Assembly: GCF_965198245.1 (NCBI RefSeq)
Contig: NZ_OZ240249.1
Span: forward strand, 2,976,001 to 3,040,000
Reading direction: 5' to 3'
DNA length: 64,000 nucleotides
DNA from: Poriferisodalis sp965198245
GTDB taxonomy: Bacteria > Actinomycetota > Acidimicrobiia > Acidimicrobiales > Poriferisodalaceae
Part shown: positions 34,201 through 42,073 of the stretch, piece after piece
Layout: the number at the start of each line of letters is the position of its first letter
How positions within the stretch are numbered: position 1 is the first letter of the stretch
Program-made: the position numbers and the translations under genes
The notes under the pieces: generated by a model
Seen by the model: the letters and a program-made list of their open reading frames with translations, nothing else
Told to the model about the DNA's origin: nothing
Databases searched by the model: none

Positions 34201-34896
34201 GCGGTAGGGCTCGCCGTCGACGAGCGGGATGACCGGGTCGAACCGGTCTGGATCCAGCAGGACCGTTGCGGCGCCGTCTGCCACGTCGGCCACGATCTTC
34301 AGGCCCGTCCACAGGCCCGTCGTGCGGGACATCGCGATGGCGTGGCGGCCCAGATCGAGCGCCTCGGCGGGCGTGCCCGGATACAGCACCGGGATGTGCA
34401 GGTCGGCCATGGTCCCAGCGGAACTCGACGGGATCGTGGAACTCTTGGCAGCCGGGTCGTCGCCGGCGATGGCGACCGCGCCACCGCGAGGATCGGTGCC
34501 GGCGAACACCGCGTGTCGAAGGGCATCAGTTGCGCGGTCGACGCCGGGCGCCTTCCCGTACCACAGGCCGACCACGCCGTCATAGACGGCGTCGGGCCGG
34601 GTGGTGGCCAGTTGACTGCCCATGATGGCGGTCGCTGCCTGGTCCTCATTGACAGCGGGCGAATGCACGACTGGCAAGTCGGTTGTGGCACGGGCGGCCT
34701 CGACGGCGGCGTCATAGCCGCCGAGCGGCGAGCCGGGGTACCCCGAGATGAAGGCCGCCGTGCGCAGTCCAGCCCGCCGATCGGCCCGCAGCTGCTCGAT
34801 CGGCAGGCGCGCCAACGCTTGCAGCCCAGTCATGAACGTGGTGCCGCGGTCGTCCGTGTAGCGCCCCGACAGCCGGTATGTCTCAGCGAGACTCAT
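31285..34896 (-). CDS. Indolepyruvate ferredoxin oxidoreductase, single-chain
   Basis: Large ThDP- and iron-sulfur-dependent oxidoreductase (1203 aa) that oxidatively decarboxylates aryl or branched 2-oxoacids to acyl-CoA, reducing ferredoxin. It fuses an N-terminal pyrimidine-binding domain (SGYPGSPLGGYD), a ThDP-binding domain around 430-560 (FCSGCPHNRSTEVPDG, GAGIGCHTMALFM), a cluster domain at about 640-690 (ERICEGCGDCGRKSNC, plus CNLDYSCLDGDCPSF), and a gamma-type domain (CGIGGTGVVTVNQVLG). The C-terminal part is alpha-helical DUF6537-like. ATG at 34896. It precedes tyrA on the same strand with a 73-bp gap. Exact 2-oxoacid preference is not deducible. Confidence 0.9.
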   Translation of the reverse strand: MSLAETYRLSGRYTDDRGTTFMTGLQALARLPIEQLRADRRAGLRTAAFISGYPGSPLGGYDAAVEAARATTDLPVVHSPAVNEDQAATAIMGSQLATTRPDAVYDGVVGLWYGKAPGVDRATDALRHAVFAGTDPRGGAVAIAGDDPAAKSSTIPSSSAGTMADLHIPVLYPGTPAEALDLGRHAIAMSRTTGLWTGLKIVADVADGAATVLLDPDRFDPVIPLVDGEPYRHRPDGYLLTPHTVDIEREIVEIRYELAIAYAAANHLNDATVDPPDAWIAVVASGITYREVREALRRLGLDSDESVRGAGIRLVRMGMPIPFSAERARQFARGVTEIFVIEEKSPNIESLLKDALYNQSHHPRIVGKTDENDAMLLNSYGALTADDLIKPLRSRLEARIGDRLVGARPERVRIELPLALPPEQSRSPYFCSGCPHNRSTEVPDGALVGAGIGCHTMALFMNPERVGDIVSVTCMGQEGTQWIGMSPFVETAHIFQNLGDGTYFHSGQLAIAGAVASGTNITYKLLWNRAVAMTGGQDPAGQLEVPKVAAGLLADGVAKVLITTHEPAAYRSRSLPAGVEVWHRDRLTEAQKLLAGIEGVTVLIHDQQCAAEARRARKRGTQPTPTQRVLINERICEGCGDCGRKSNCLSVQPIDTFFGRKTHIDQTSCNLDYSCLDGDCPSFMTVSQRGPFRTAVLQMLAPLRRAPRTGEGMGVGPAPPTELPEPVRFTGPDEVSVRMCGIGGTGVVTVNQVLGTAAMFDGFEVRGLDQIGLSQKAGTVVGDLRLRRLGRPATARLGSGQADVILAFDLLVAASGAGLDVADPQRTMVVGSTSVTPTGAMVADPNIEMPATDELLERVAAVTVDGQRHWADVGELVTALCGSAVTANVFVVGMAIQSGALPIAPSSVEAAIELNGVAVAQNIAAFGWGRAMVADPDGTRAAAMAAAASTPAADRDSSDVGAREFSLPGRLAARIDEMVDGLGGVEAAHDSAELRSSLGTYVSELCAYQSERLAADFLTAVERVARADRTAGDGSARLTDSAAAGLFKLMAYKDEYEVARLMGDTAANAAARALAASDGGTVSWNLHPPVLRALGRTGKVRFSLAWRPVFALLARGKCLRGRWFDPFGHTEVRRTERALVHEYLAALDAAVEALERDAGAARYEQAVAIARLPELVRGYEDIKMATVETFRAELDERVSELTH

Positions 34897-35049
34897 CTGC
34901 TTGCTCCGGTGTGCATGCGCAGGCTCTCGGGCAATTCATCAGGGTATTCTGCCTGCGCTACATCCATTGTGGTCGCTCGCTGTGACATTGACGGGCCGCC
35001 TAACTGCACGCGTCTGCGGCTGCCGGGCAGCAGTTCGCACCGCGGCCCG

Positions 35050-35097
35050 TGTCAATCTCCGCGCCGTGCGGTCTGTGTCAATCCCCGCGCCTTGCGG
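35050..35097. repeat. Degenerate tandem copy of the rluB stop region
   Basis: The 22-nt segments 35050-35071 and 35076-35097 match at 20 positions, offset 26 bp. The right copy contains the rluB TGA. It is a third example in this window of a gene-end plus stop duplicated just downstream. Confidence 0.8.
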
Positions 35098-35812
35098 CCC
35101 GGTGCAGCCTTCGGATCTCGTCGGCACTGAGCGATCGGTGCTCGCCAGGGCGCAGTGCTGGATCGGTAAGCGGGCCGATGCGTGTGCGCACCAACCGCAG
35201 CACCGGATGGCCCACGGCCACGCACATTCGGCGGATCTGGCGGTTTCGACCCTCCCCAATCGTGATGCGCAGCATTGACGGCTGCGGCATGGACACCAAC
35301 GCTGGCGCAGTCTTCCCATCTTCCAGCTCGATGCCACCGCGCAGCCGGGTCAACGATCCCCGAGACGGCACCCCCTCCACATGCGCCAGGTACTCCTTGT
35401 CGACACCCCACGACGGATGTGTCAGCCGGTGAGTCAGCTCGCCGTCGTTGGTCACGATGATGAGCCCTTCGCTGTCGGCGTCCAGCCGACCGACTGGGAA
35501 GACACGCACTGCCGCAGGCACCAGGTCGGTCACACAGCGTCTTCCCCGGTCATCCGATGCTGCGCTGAGCACCCCACGCGGCTTGTTCACCAAGTAGTGG
35601 ACCAGCTCCGGGTCCCAGGTGACGACCGCTCCATCGACTTCGATCCGATCTGCCGGTCCCGCCCGATCGCCGATCCGGGCTGTTGCGCCGTTGACCGTGA
35701 CGCGTCCCGCAATGATCAGCTCCTCGCATGCGCGCCGGCTGGCTACGCCGGCACGCGCCATGACTTTGTGCAGTCGCTCGATACCGCTTTCTGGCCCGTC
35801 AGCGGGTGCCAC
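35078..35812 (-). CDS. rluB: rRNA pseudouridine synthase, RsuA/RluB family
   Basis: Isomerises a specific uridine of rRNA. An N-terminal S4 RNA-binding domain (ERLHKVMARAGVASRRACEELI) is followed by the catalytic domain with the invariant Asp in PVGRLDADSEGLIIVTND, plus KEYLAHVEG and EGRNRQIRRMC. Length is 244 aa. GTG start at 35812, 5 bp after the scpB stop. The order scpA - scpB - rluB is common in Gram-positive bacteria. Whether it modifies 23S (RluB) or 16S (RsuA) cannot be settled from the sequence; the neighbourhood favours RluB. Confidence 0.92.
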   Translation of the reverse strand: MAPADGPESGIERLHKVMARAGVASRRACEELIIAGRVTVNGATARIGDRAGPADRIEVDGAVVTWDPELVHYLVNKPRGVLSAASDDRGRRCVTDLVPAAVRVFPVGRLDADSEGLIIVTNDGELTHRLTHPSWGVDKEYLAHVEGVPSRGSLTRLRGGIELEDGKTAPALVSMPQPSMLRITIGEGRNRQIRRMCVAVGHPVLRLVRTRIGPLTDPALRPGEHRSLSADEIRRLHRAARRGD

Positions 35813-35817
35813 GTCGC

Positions 35818-36639
35818 CTAGCCGGTACGGCTGGCTGCAAGGCGGTCCATGGCCTCCACCGCGTCGGGGTCCACGCTCAGCTCCGCCAGCGACGGCAGGT
35901 CCTCGAGGCAGTCCAGGCCCAGTCGTTCGAGAAAGAGCGCTGTCGTCCCCAGCAGGGAAGCGCTGCCCGGGCCCGGATCGCGCGCGACCTCAGCGATGTA
36001 GCCCTGATCTGCGAGCGTGCGCACCACACCGTCGGCATTCACGCCCCGGATGGCACTGATCTGCGCACGCGAAATGGGTTGCTTGTACGCCACCACGGAC
36101 AGGGTTTCCATCGCCGCGGCAGAGAGCTTCCCGGATCGGCGACCGCCGACAAACCGTTCGACATACTCCGATACGGCCGGGGCGGATTGCAGCTGGTAGC
36201 CGCCAGCAATCCGCACGAGCGTGAAACCGCGCTCGGCCGTCGCGTATTCGCGAGCGAGTTCGTCGCAGACCACGTGAACGGACGCGATGGGCGCCGCCGT
36301 CACCGACGCCAGCACCTCGGCCGGCACAGGCTCGGTTGCAACCATCAGCACGGCCTCGATGGCTGCGTACGGCTCGTTGTCGTCGAGCGCTCGTAGCCCG
36401 TCGAGCGTCATCTCGCCGGCGAGGATCTCCGCAGCGATGCCGTCGGCCCCGGCACCGGTATCCGCCACGCCATTTTCGGCGTGCCCATTCTGGTCCGGCA
36501 TCGACGGGTGAGGTGGGGGCTGTGGCGGCGACTCTGCCGGTGAGATCGGCGGCGTGGGCGGTTCAGCGACCGTGCGACCCTCATCGCTGACGAGGCGCAA
36601 GCCGTTGGTCGAGCTGTGCGGCAGACGCTTGCTGCTCAC
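35818..36639 (-). CDS. scpB: Segregation and condensation protein B
   Basis: Kite subunit of the SMC-ScpAB condensin, which compacts and segregates the chromosome. Two winged-helix domains are visible: AIEAVLMVATEPVPAEVLA at about 90-108, and LSAAAMETLSVVAYKQPISRAQISAIRGVN further on with the family hallmark KQPI-R. A disordered Pro-rich N-terminal segment (PPTPPISPAESPPQPPPHP) of about 70 residues precedes the core. GTG start at 36639 in a GTGA overlap with scpA; 273 aa. The coupling suits a stoichiometric complex. Confidence 0.94.
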   Translation of the reverse strand: MSSKRLPHSSTNGLRLVSDEGRTVAEPPTPPISPAESPPQPPPHPSMPDQNGHAENGVADTGAGADGIAAEILAGEMTLDGLRALDDNEPYAAIEAVLMVATEPVPAEVLASVTAAPIASVHVVCDELAREYATAERGFTLVRIAGGYQLQSAPAVSEYVERFVGGRRSGKLSAAAMETLSVVAYKQPISRAQISAIRGVNADGVVRTLADQGYIAEVARDPGPGSASLLGTTALFLERLGLDCLEDLPSLAELSVDPDAVEAMDRLAASRTG

Positions 36640-37472
36640 GCAGCGTCCTCCCCGTAACCGAGCGCCGCCGCCGGCAGCGATGCGTCGTCGCCCCCGATCC
36701 ACTCCACGCCGATATCGCCGAAGTGCTCGGCTTGGGCCAATTCCACGAGCCCCGATCCGAACAGCTCGAGCACGGCCAGGAAGTACACGACGACGACGAT
36801 GCGCTCGGTGAGATGCTCGGTGAGCTCGCGGAAAGAGGCCGCACCGTCCACCATCAGCCGTTCGGCAATCTGGTTCAGCGCCTCGTCCACCGTGATCCCC
36901 GCAGCGCGCAGGTGACCGATGTCGACATGTGGCACGGGCCTTGGGGCCAGCACGCGCTCGAGCGCTGCGGTCAAGTCGTCACGGGACGCGCCTTCGAGCA
37001 AGTCAGGCGCAAAGGCAACGAACCGCTCCTCGGGACCGGCGTTTCTGGGCCATTGCAACGATGCGGCCAGCCACCGCTCTCGCAGCAGCCGGGCCGCGAC
37101 GCCGAACGTTCGGCCCTCGACCAGTCGTGCAAATGCCGCGTCCCGCAACCCGTATGCCGCCAGCTCTTCTTCCAGATCCAGCTCGACAGGCGGGGCGGGC
37201 AGCAGGCGACGCGACTTCAGCTCGATCAGCGTTGCAGCCAGCAGCGTGAACTCACTCGCAACATCGAGGTCGATCCTGGCCGCGCCATTGCTGTCAACGT
37301 CGGTTTCGCCGTCGGTGCCAAGCGTGAGGTCCGCAGCCACCATCACGGCGACGAAGTCGTCAACGAGGCGCGTCAACGACACCTCCCAGATGTCGACCTC
37401 CTGGGCGACGACCAGCTTCACCAGCACATCCAGCGGGCCCGCGTAGGCCTCGGTGCGAACCTCGTGGGTCAC
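36636..37472 (-). CDS. scpA: Segregation and condensation protein A
   Basis: Kleisin subunit linking SMC heads. The N-terminal helices start FEGPLDLL-like with YAGPLDVLVKLVVAQEVDIWEVSL, and the C-terminal winged helix includes RIVVVVYFLAVLELFGSGLVEL. 278 aa, GTG start at 37472. First gene of scpA-scpB-rluB, divergent from trpS with a 138-bp promoter region between them. No abnormality seen; smc itself is not in the window. Confidence 0.94.
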   Translation of the reverse strand: MTHEVRTEAYAGPLDVLVKLVVAQEVDIWEVSLTRLVDDFVAVMVAADLTLGTDGETDVDSNGAARIDLDVASEFTLLAATLIELKSRRLLPAPPVELDLEEELAAYGLRDAAFARLVEGRTFGVAARLLRERWLAASLQWPRNAGPEERFVAFAPDLLEGASRDDLTAALERVLAPRPVPHVDIGHLRAAGITVDEALNQIAERLMVDGAASFRELTEHLTERIVVVVYFLAVLELFGSGLVELAQAEHFGDIGVEWIGGDDASLPAAALGYGEDAA

Positions 37473-37610
37473 GCGGCCCGAAGGTACCGCGGCCTATGGG
37501 CATGGCTCGGGATATTTGGTGAGTATCGAAAATGGCCGCGCCGGGTGGCCTGCAGCCCAATGCGGCTTTCGCTGCGGCCCGCGCACACCGGCCCGGTACC
37601 GTCAGGCGCC

Positions 37611-38612
37611 ATGACACGAGTGCTCTCGGGCATCCAGCCCACCGGCGATGTTCACCTCGGCAACTATCTCGGGGCGCTGCATCAGTGGGCAATCGATCAG
37701 CACAATGCCGACGCCTTTTATTGCGCCGTCGACCTGCATGCCGTCACCATCCAGCAGGATCCGGAACAGTTGCGCTCCGCGACGCTGGGCACGATGGCCA
37801 CGCTCATCTCGGTCGGCCTGGACCCTGAGGTCTGCACGCTTTTCGTCCAGAGCCATGTTCCCCAGCACACGGAGCTCTCGTGGCTGCTCGAGTGCACGGT
37901 GTCGCTCGGCGAGCTGCGACGGATGACCCAGTTCAAGGACAAGTCGGCTCGCTCAGAGGGGGGCGGGCAGAGCAGCGACCATGTCTCTGCCGGCCTGTTC
38001 ACGTACCCGGCGCTGATGGCCGCCGACATCTTGATTTACGACGCCGACCGGGTACCCGTCGGCGACGACCAGCGTCAGCACCTCGAGCTGACCCGCGATG
38101 TGGCGCAGCGGTTCAACAGCCGCTACGGCGACACGTTCGTGATCCCCGACGCTGCTATTCCCGCGGTGGGCGCCCGCGTCATGGACCTGCAGAGTCCCAC
38201 TGCGAAGATGTCCAAGTCGGCCGAGAGCCCGCAGGGGTCGATCGGCATCTTCGACGATCCTGCCGACATTTCCCGCAAATTCGCCCGGGCGGTGACCGAC
38301 TCCGAGTCCGAGGTGCGGTACGACCCCGACGCCAAGCCAGGCGTCTCGAACCTGCTGTCGATCCTGGGCGCCGCCACCGGTCGCAGTCCAGCCGATTCCG
38401 CGGCGGGCTACAGCCAGTACGGGGCGCTCAAGTCCGACACCGCCGATGCGGTCATCGCGATGCTCGAGCCCATCGCTGCCAAGAAGGCCGAACTCGATGC
38501 GGACCCCGCCGAGCTCACTCGAATCATCGCTGCCGGTGCCGACAAGGCCGAAGCGGTGGCATCAGGCACCCTGGCTCGCGCCAAGACGTCAATGGGCTTC
38601 CTGCCCAAGTAG
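37611..38612 (+). CDS. trpS: Tryptophanyl-tRNA synthetase
   Basis: Class I synthetase charging tRNA-Trp, 333 aa. Signatures are SGIQPTGDVHLGNYLGAL (HIGH region, residues 6-23), YPALMAADILIYDADRVPVGDDQ for tryptophan binding, and KMSKS in PTAKMSKSAESPQG. ATG at 37611. No T-box leader or attenuator is visible in the upstream 138 bp. Divergent from scpA; the stop is followed 10 bp later by the convergent remnant of an ATPase gene. Confidence 0.97.
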   Translation: MTRVLSGIQPTGDVHLGNYLGALHQWAIDQHNADAFYCAVDLHAVTIQQDPEQLRSATLGTMATLISVGLDPEVCTLFVQSHVPQHTELSWLLECTVSLGELRRMTQFKDKSARSEGGGQSSDHVSAGLFTYPALMAADILIYDADRVPVGDDQRQHLELTRDVAQRFNSRYGDTFVIPDAAIPAVGARVMDLQSPTAKMSKSAESPQGSIGIFDDPADISRKFARAVTDSESEVRYDPDAKPGVSNLLSILGAATGRSPADSAAGYSQYGALKSDTADAVIAMLEPIAAKKAELDADPAELTRIIAAGADKAEAVASGTLARAKTSMGFLPK

Positions 38613-38622
38613 CGGCCCACAC

Positions 38623-39207
38623 CTACTCTCGTTCGGCATCGATGGTTGCGCAGTTCTTGGTCAGCGAGCGGGCGGCATCGTCCACGCGTGTCGCACCCAG
38701 CTTGACTTCTACTGGAAGCCAGCTACCGTCTCGGCGCTCGATCACCGCATCGAGTTCATCGCCGTAGCTGGTTCGCCAGTGAAACACCTCCGCCTGGTTA
38801 GCCGCTGCGTAGACGCGAAGGTCGCGGATCACCAGAGATTCGAACAGCAGGCCCAAGGTCTCGAGGTCATCGAGCAACCGGTTCGGCGTCGCGGCCAGCA
38901 CAGCCGCGGCCAGCGAGGGATCGGCGAAATGGCGCTTGGGCGACTGCTGCAGGGTCGCTCGCGAACGGAGCCGTGCCGGGTGCCCGAGGCCGCTGGCAGA
39001 TCCACGCGGGCTAGATCGTCCAGATAGCTCTCCAACAGTTCCTGTGCCACCGGCGCCGGCCGGCCCAAGTTGCGGGGCCATCCGCCTCGACACAGGATCT
39101 CTGCCAGCTCAGGGACGGTCACCGGCGGCGCAGCGGCGTAGCAATTTTCAGGCAATTTGTGTATCAACTTCTTGGCACGCAGTGCTCTAATTTTCTGGCC
39201 CAACATG
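38623..39207 (-). pseudogene. Decayed ATPase of the AAA/DUF4143 type
   Basis: Two frames together resemble the C-terminal half of bacterial P-loop ATPases with a DUF4143 tail. The upstream frame has KLPENCYAAAPPVTVPELAEILCRGGWPR and ESYLDDLARVDLP. The downstream frame resumes with SKRHFADPSLAAAVLAA-like SPKRHFADPSLAAAVLA, FESLVIRDLRVYA and YGDELDAVIERRDG-WLPVEVKLG. The segment normally linking them (about 75 residues, winged-helix) is missing, the frames do not join, and the whole N-terminal Walker A/B part is absent. The last residues (TKNCATIDAERE) stop early. It reads as a remnant left by deletion and frameshift. No intact copy lies in the window. Confidence 0.8.
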
Positions 39208-39238
39208 TTGCAACTTTGGGCAGCACGGCCCACAACCG

Positions 39239-40165
39239 CTAGTAGCGGGCGCGGGGGTGCGCTTGGCGGTACACCTCGGTCAATCGTTCCTGGGAGACTG
39301 CGGTGTAGCGCTGCGTGCTCGATATGGAGGCGTGGCCCAACAGCTCCTGCACGCTGCGGATGTCTGCGCCGCCATCGAGCATGTGGGTGGCGCACGAGTG
39401 GCGCAGCACGTGAGTGGTCAACTGGTCAGGACCGAGACCGACGCGTTCACCATGGCGGCGCACGATCAGCCACACCCCTTGGCGGGTGATCCGCCGACCC
39501 CGGGCGTTGAGGAACAGCGCCGCGGCATCGTCGCGGGACCTCCATTGGTCGGGCTCCAAGGCTGCGCGACCCGCGCCGCTCAGCCAGTCCCCGACCGCAT
39601 CGGCGGCATGGCGCCCCACCGGCACGATCCGCTCCTTGCCTCCTTTGCCCCAGACCCGCATGAGCCGCTCGTCGAGGTCGACGTCACCCAGAGACAGCGC
39701 GACCAGCTCGCTGGCCCGCAGGCCCATGCCGTAGAGCACTTCGAGCATTGCCCGGTCGCGCCGGGCCAGCGGGCTGTCGGAGAACGGGGAGGCCAGCAGC
39801 TGTTCGATCTGGTCACGCCGCAGCGCTCGGGGCAAGCCGGCCGGCGTGCGGGGCACGTCCAACGCCCCTGCCGGATCGTTCGACGCCAGGTCCTCGGCCA
39901 CCAGGAACCGGTAGAGACCACGAAGGCTGACAGCGGCCCGGGCCACCGTCGAGGGGGCCCGCCCGAGGTCGTCGCGCAGGTACGCCAGGTAGGCGGCGAT
40001 ATCGGAGGTGCTGGCGTCGAGCAGTCCGCCGCCTCGGGATTCCAGCCAAGCAGCGAAGGCGTCGAGGTCTGCCCGGTATGACGCCACGGTGCGCGGCGCT
40101 CGACCCCGCTCGTTTGACAGCCAGCCCAGGTAGTCCTCGGCCTCGACTGCCAGGGCAGCGGACAC
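39239..40165 (-). CDS. xerD: Tyrosine recombinase, XerC/XerD type
   Basis: Site-specific recombinase that resolves chromosome dimers at dif with FtsK. N-terminal SAM-like DNA-binding domain (YLGWLSNERGRAPRTVASYRADLDAF), then the catalytic domain with the full set: Arg in GMGLRASELVALSL, Lys in WGKGGKERIVPVG, HxxR in THVLRHSCATHML, His in LGHASISSTQ and the nucleophilic Tyr in RYTAVS. 308 aa. GTG start at 40165, 2 bp after the pyrG stop. Placement beside pyrG rather than a phage, and a complete core, favour the housekeeping Xer role over an integrase. Confidence 0.93.
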   Translation of the reverse strand: MSAALAVEAEDYLGWLSNERGRAPRTVASYRADLDAFAAWLESRGGGLLDASTSDIAAYLAYLRDDLGRAPSTVARAAVSLRGLYRFLVAEDLASNDPAGALDVPRTPAGLPRALRRDQIEQLLASPFSDSPLARRDRAMLEVLYGMGLRASELVALSLGDVDLDERLMRVWGKGGKERIVPVGRHAADAVGDWLSGAGRAALEPDQWRSRDDAAALFLNARGRRITRQGVWLIVRRHGERVGLGPDQLTTHVLRHSCATHMLDGGADIRSVQELLGHASISSTQRYTAVSQERLTEVYRQAHPRARY

Positions 40166-40167
40166 CG

Positions 40168-41832
40168 TCAGCTCAGCGGCTCTGAGCCCGGCGGTCCGAT
40201 TCCAGAAGATGCTGGCAGCAGCTGCGGGTTGCGTCCCTCGGCTCGGGCGAGCGCAGCACCCACCAGGCCGCAGAACAGCGGTGCGGGCCGGTTGGGCCGG
40301 CTCTTGAATTCCGGGTGCGCCTGGGTACCCACCCAGAACGCGTGGCCGTCCAGCTCGATGAATTCCGCCAACCGGCCGTCGGGTGAAAGCCCGCTGCACT
40401 GCAGGCCGCCCTCTTCCATTCGCTGGCGGTAGGCGCTGTTCACCTCGTAGCGATGCCGGTGACGCTCGTTGACCAGCGTGTCGCCATACATCGCTGCGAC
40501 ACGGCTGCCAGGAGCCAGCCTGGCCACATATGCGCCGAGCCTCATCGTGCCGCCCTTGTCCTGGACGTTGCGCTGCGCATGCATGAGGTCGATGACCGGG
40601 TGCAACGTATTGGGGTCGAACTCGGTCGAGTTGGCGCCCAGCAAGCCCAGCTCGTTGCGGCAGAACTCGACCACCATGACCTGTAGTCCCAAGCACAGGC
40701 CCAAGCACGGGATGTCGTGCTCGCGGGAGTACGCGGCTGCGGCAATCTTGCCCTCGATGCCGCGCGAGCCGAACCCTCCCGGTATCACCATGCCGTCGAG
40801 ATGCCGCAATCGCCCTGCGGCGAGCAGGCCCTCGATCTCCTCAGAGTGGATCCACTCGATTTCGACGTCGACACCGTGGTAGGAGGCTGCGTGGCGGAGC
40901 GACTCCACGACCGACAGATAGGCATCGGGAAGGGTCACGTACTTGCCGATGATGCCGACGCGCACTGTCGCCTGCGGGGCCTTGATGCGAGCCAACATCG
41001 CTTCCCACTCGGCGAGGTCGGGTTCGACGTCATCGAACCCCAGGATCCCGCACAGGAAGCTGTCGAGGCCTTCTGCCCGCAACACCATCGGGATCTCGTA
41101 GAGGACCGACGAATCGGGGGCGTTCACGACGCCGGCGAGTTCGACGTCGCTGAGGTTGGAAATCTTGTTGCGCAGGCCGTCTTCGATGGGACCCTGGCTG
41201 CGCAGCACGATGGCGTCAGGCTGTACGCCGCGGCTGCGCAGCTCGGTCACCGAGTGCTGCGTGGGCTTGGTCTTCTGCTCGCCTGAGGGGCCGATGAACG
41301 GCACCAGCGTGACGTGCACGTAGCAGATGTTCTGCCGGCCGACTTCGAGGCGCATCTGACGGATAGCTTCGAGGAAGGGCAATATCTCGATGTCGCCGAC
41401 CGTGCCGCCCACCTCGGTGATGACCACGTCCACGTCGCTGGTGGCCAGCTTGCGAATGCGTTCCTTGATCTCGTCGGTGATGTGCGGGATGACCTGCACC
41501 GTCCGCCCGAGGTATTCGCCCCGGCGTTCGTCGGCCAGCACCTTCTGGTAGATCGAGCCCGTCGTCGCGTTCGAGTCGCGGGTCAGCGACACGTCGATGA
41601 ACCGCTCGTAGTGGCCAAGATCGAGGTCGGTCTCGCCGCCGTCGTCGGTGACGAACACCTCGCCGTGCTCGTATGGGTTGAGTGTGCCGGGGTCGACGTT
41701 GATGTAGGGGTCCAGCTTCTGCATGGTGACCCGCAGACCTCGGGCCGCCAGAAGGCGCCCGAGCGACGCCGCAGTGAGTCCCTTGCCGAGGGAGCTGGCC
41801 ACTCCACCGGTGACGAAAATGTGCTTAGCCAC
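40168..41832 (-). CDS. pyrG: CTP synthase
   Basis: ATP-dependent amination of UTP to CTP using glutamine, the sole de novo route to CTP. The 554-aa protein has an N-terminal synthetase domain (KHIFVTGGVASSLGKGLTAASLG, with the P-loop at SSLGKG; then LDPYINVDPGT and EVGGTVGDIE). Its C-terminal class I glutamine amidotransferase domain has the Cys in CLGLCLGLQ and the His-Glu pair in AHPEFKSRP. GTG at 41832 is fixed by the invariant N terminus and a GGAG 4 nt ahead. The preceding leader is strongly structured. It is followed by xerD. Confidence 0.97.
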   Translation of the reverse strand: MAKHIFVTGGVASSLGKGLTAASLGRLLAARGLRVTMQKLDPYINVDPGTLNPYEHGEVFVTDDGGETDLDLGHYERFIDVSLTRDSNATTGSIYQKVLADERRGEYLGRTVQVIPHITDEIKERIRKLATSDVDVVITEVGGTVGDIEILPFLEAIRQMRLEVGRQNICYVHVTLVPFIGPSGEQKTKPTQHSVTELRSRGVQPDAIVLRSQGPIEDGLRNKISNLSDVELAGVVNAPDSSVLYEIPMVLRAEGLDSFLCGILGFDDVEPDLAEWEAMLARIKAPQATVRVGIIGKYVTLPDAYLSVVESLRHAASYHGVDVEIEWIHSEEIEGLLAAGRLRHLDGMVIPGGFGSRGIEGKIAAAAYSREHDIPCLGLCLGLQVMVVEFCRNELGLLGANSTEFDPNTLHPVIDLMHAQRNVQDKGGTMRLGAYVARLAPGSRVAAMYGDTLVNERHRHRYEVNSAYRQRMEEGGLQCSGLSPDGRLAEFIELDGHAFWVGTQAHPEFKSRPNRPAPLFCGLVGAALARAEGRNPQLLPASSGIGPPGSEPLS

Positions 41833-41836
41833 GCGG

Positions 41837-41931
41837 CTCCCCCCGTGGCCTAACGGCCCGTGAGTGAAGAGAACAAGAGCGGAGGCCACGGGGTCCGTCA
41901 GCGAGAGGGCTCACCCTCGGCGCCTTCACTC
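41837..41931 (-). promoter_or_regulatory. Structured 5' leader of pyrG (hairpin over the ribosome-binding site)
   Basis: CCCCGTGGCCT (41893-41883 on the mRNA) pairs perfectly over 11 bp with AGGCCACGGGG (41851-41841), whose end abuts the GGAG Shine-Dalgarno at 41840-41837. The loop carries CTTCACTC (41869-41862), complementary over 8 nt to GAGTGAAG (41931-41924) further upstream, which would make a pseudoknot. A GAGGG-TGAG-CCCTC hairpin (41917-41904) lies between. No known riboswitch class is recognised. Confidence 0.55.
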
Positions 41932-42073
41932 CTCGTGGGCTCCCTTGCATGTGTTCTCAAGCTACCGTCGCTTCGGTCCGCGATGGCTGACCCCGCCGCT
42001 GCCTCTTGAATCCGTCGGGCGGCCGCCGCCCGATGTTTCTGTTCGCGATGCCCACCCGCTGAAGGGGGAAACC

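Noticed and set aside
37473..37610. T-box or Trp attenuator ahead of trpS
   Set aside because: No AGGGTGGNACCGCG-like T-box and no leader peptide with Trp codons.
38829..39395. Intact 188-codon gene
   Set aside because: Its downstream half is out of frame with the DUF4143 sequence and its upstream part runs into xerD; it is part of the pseudogene.
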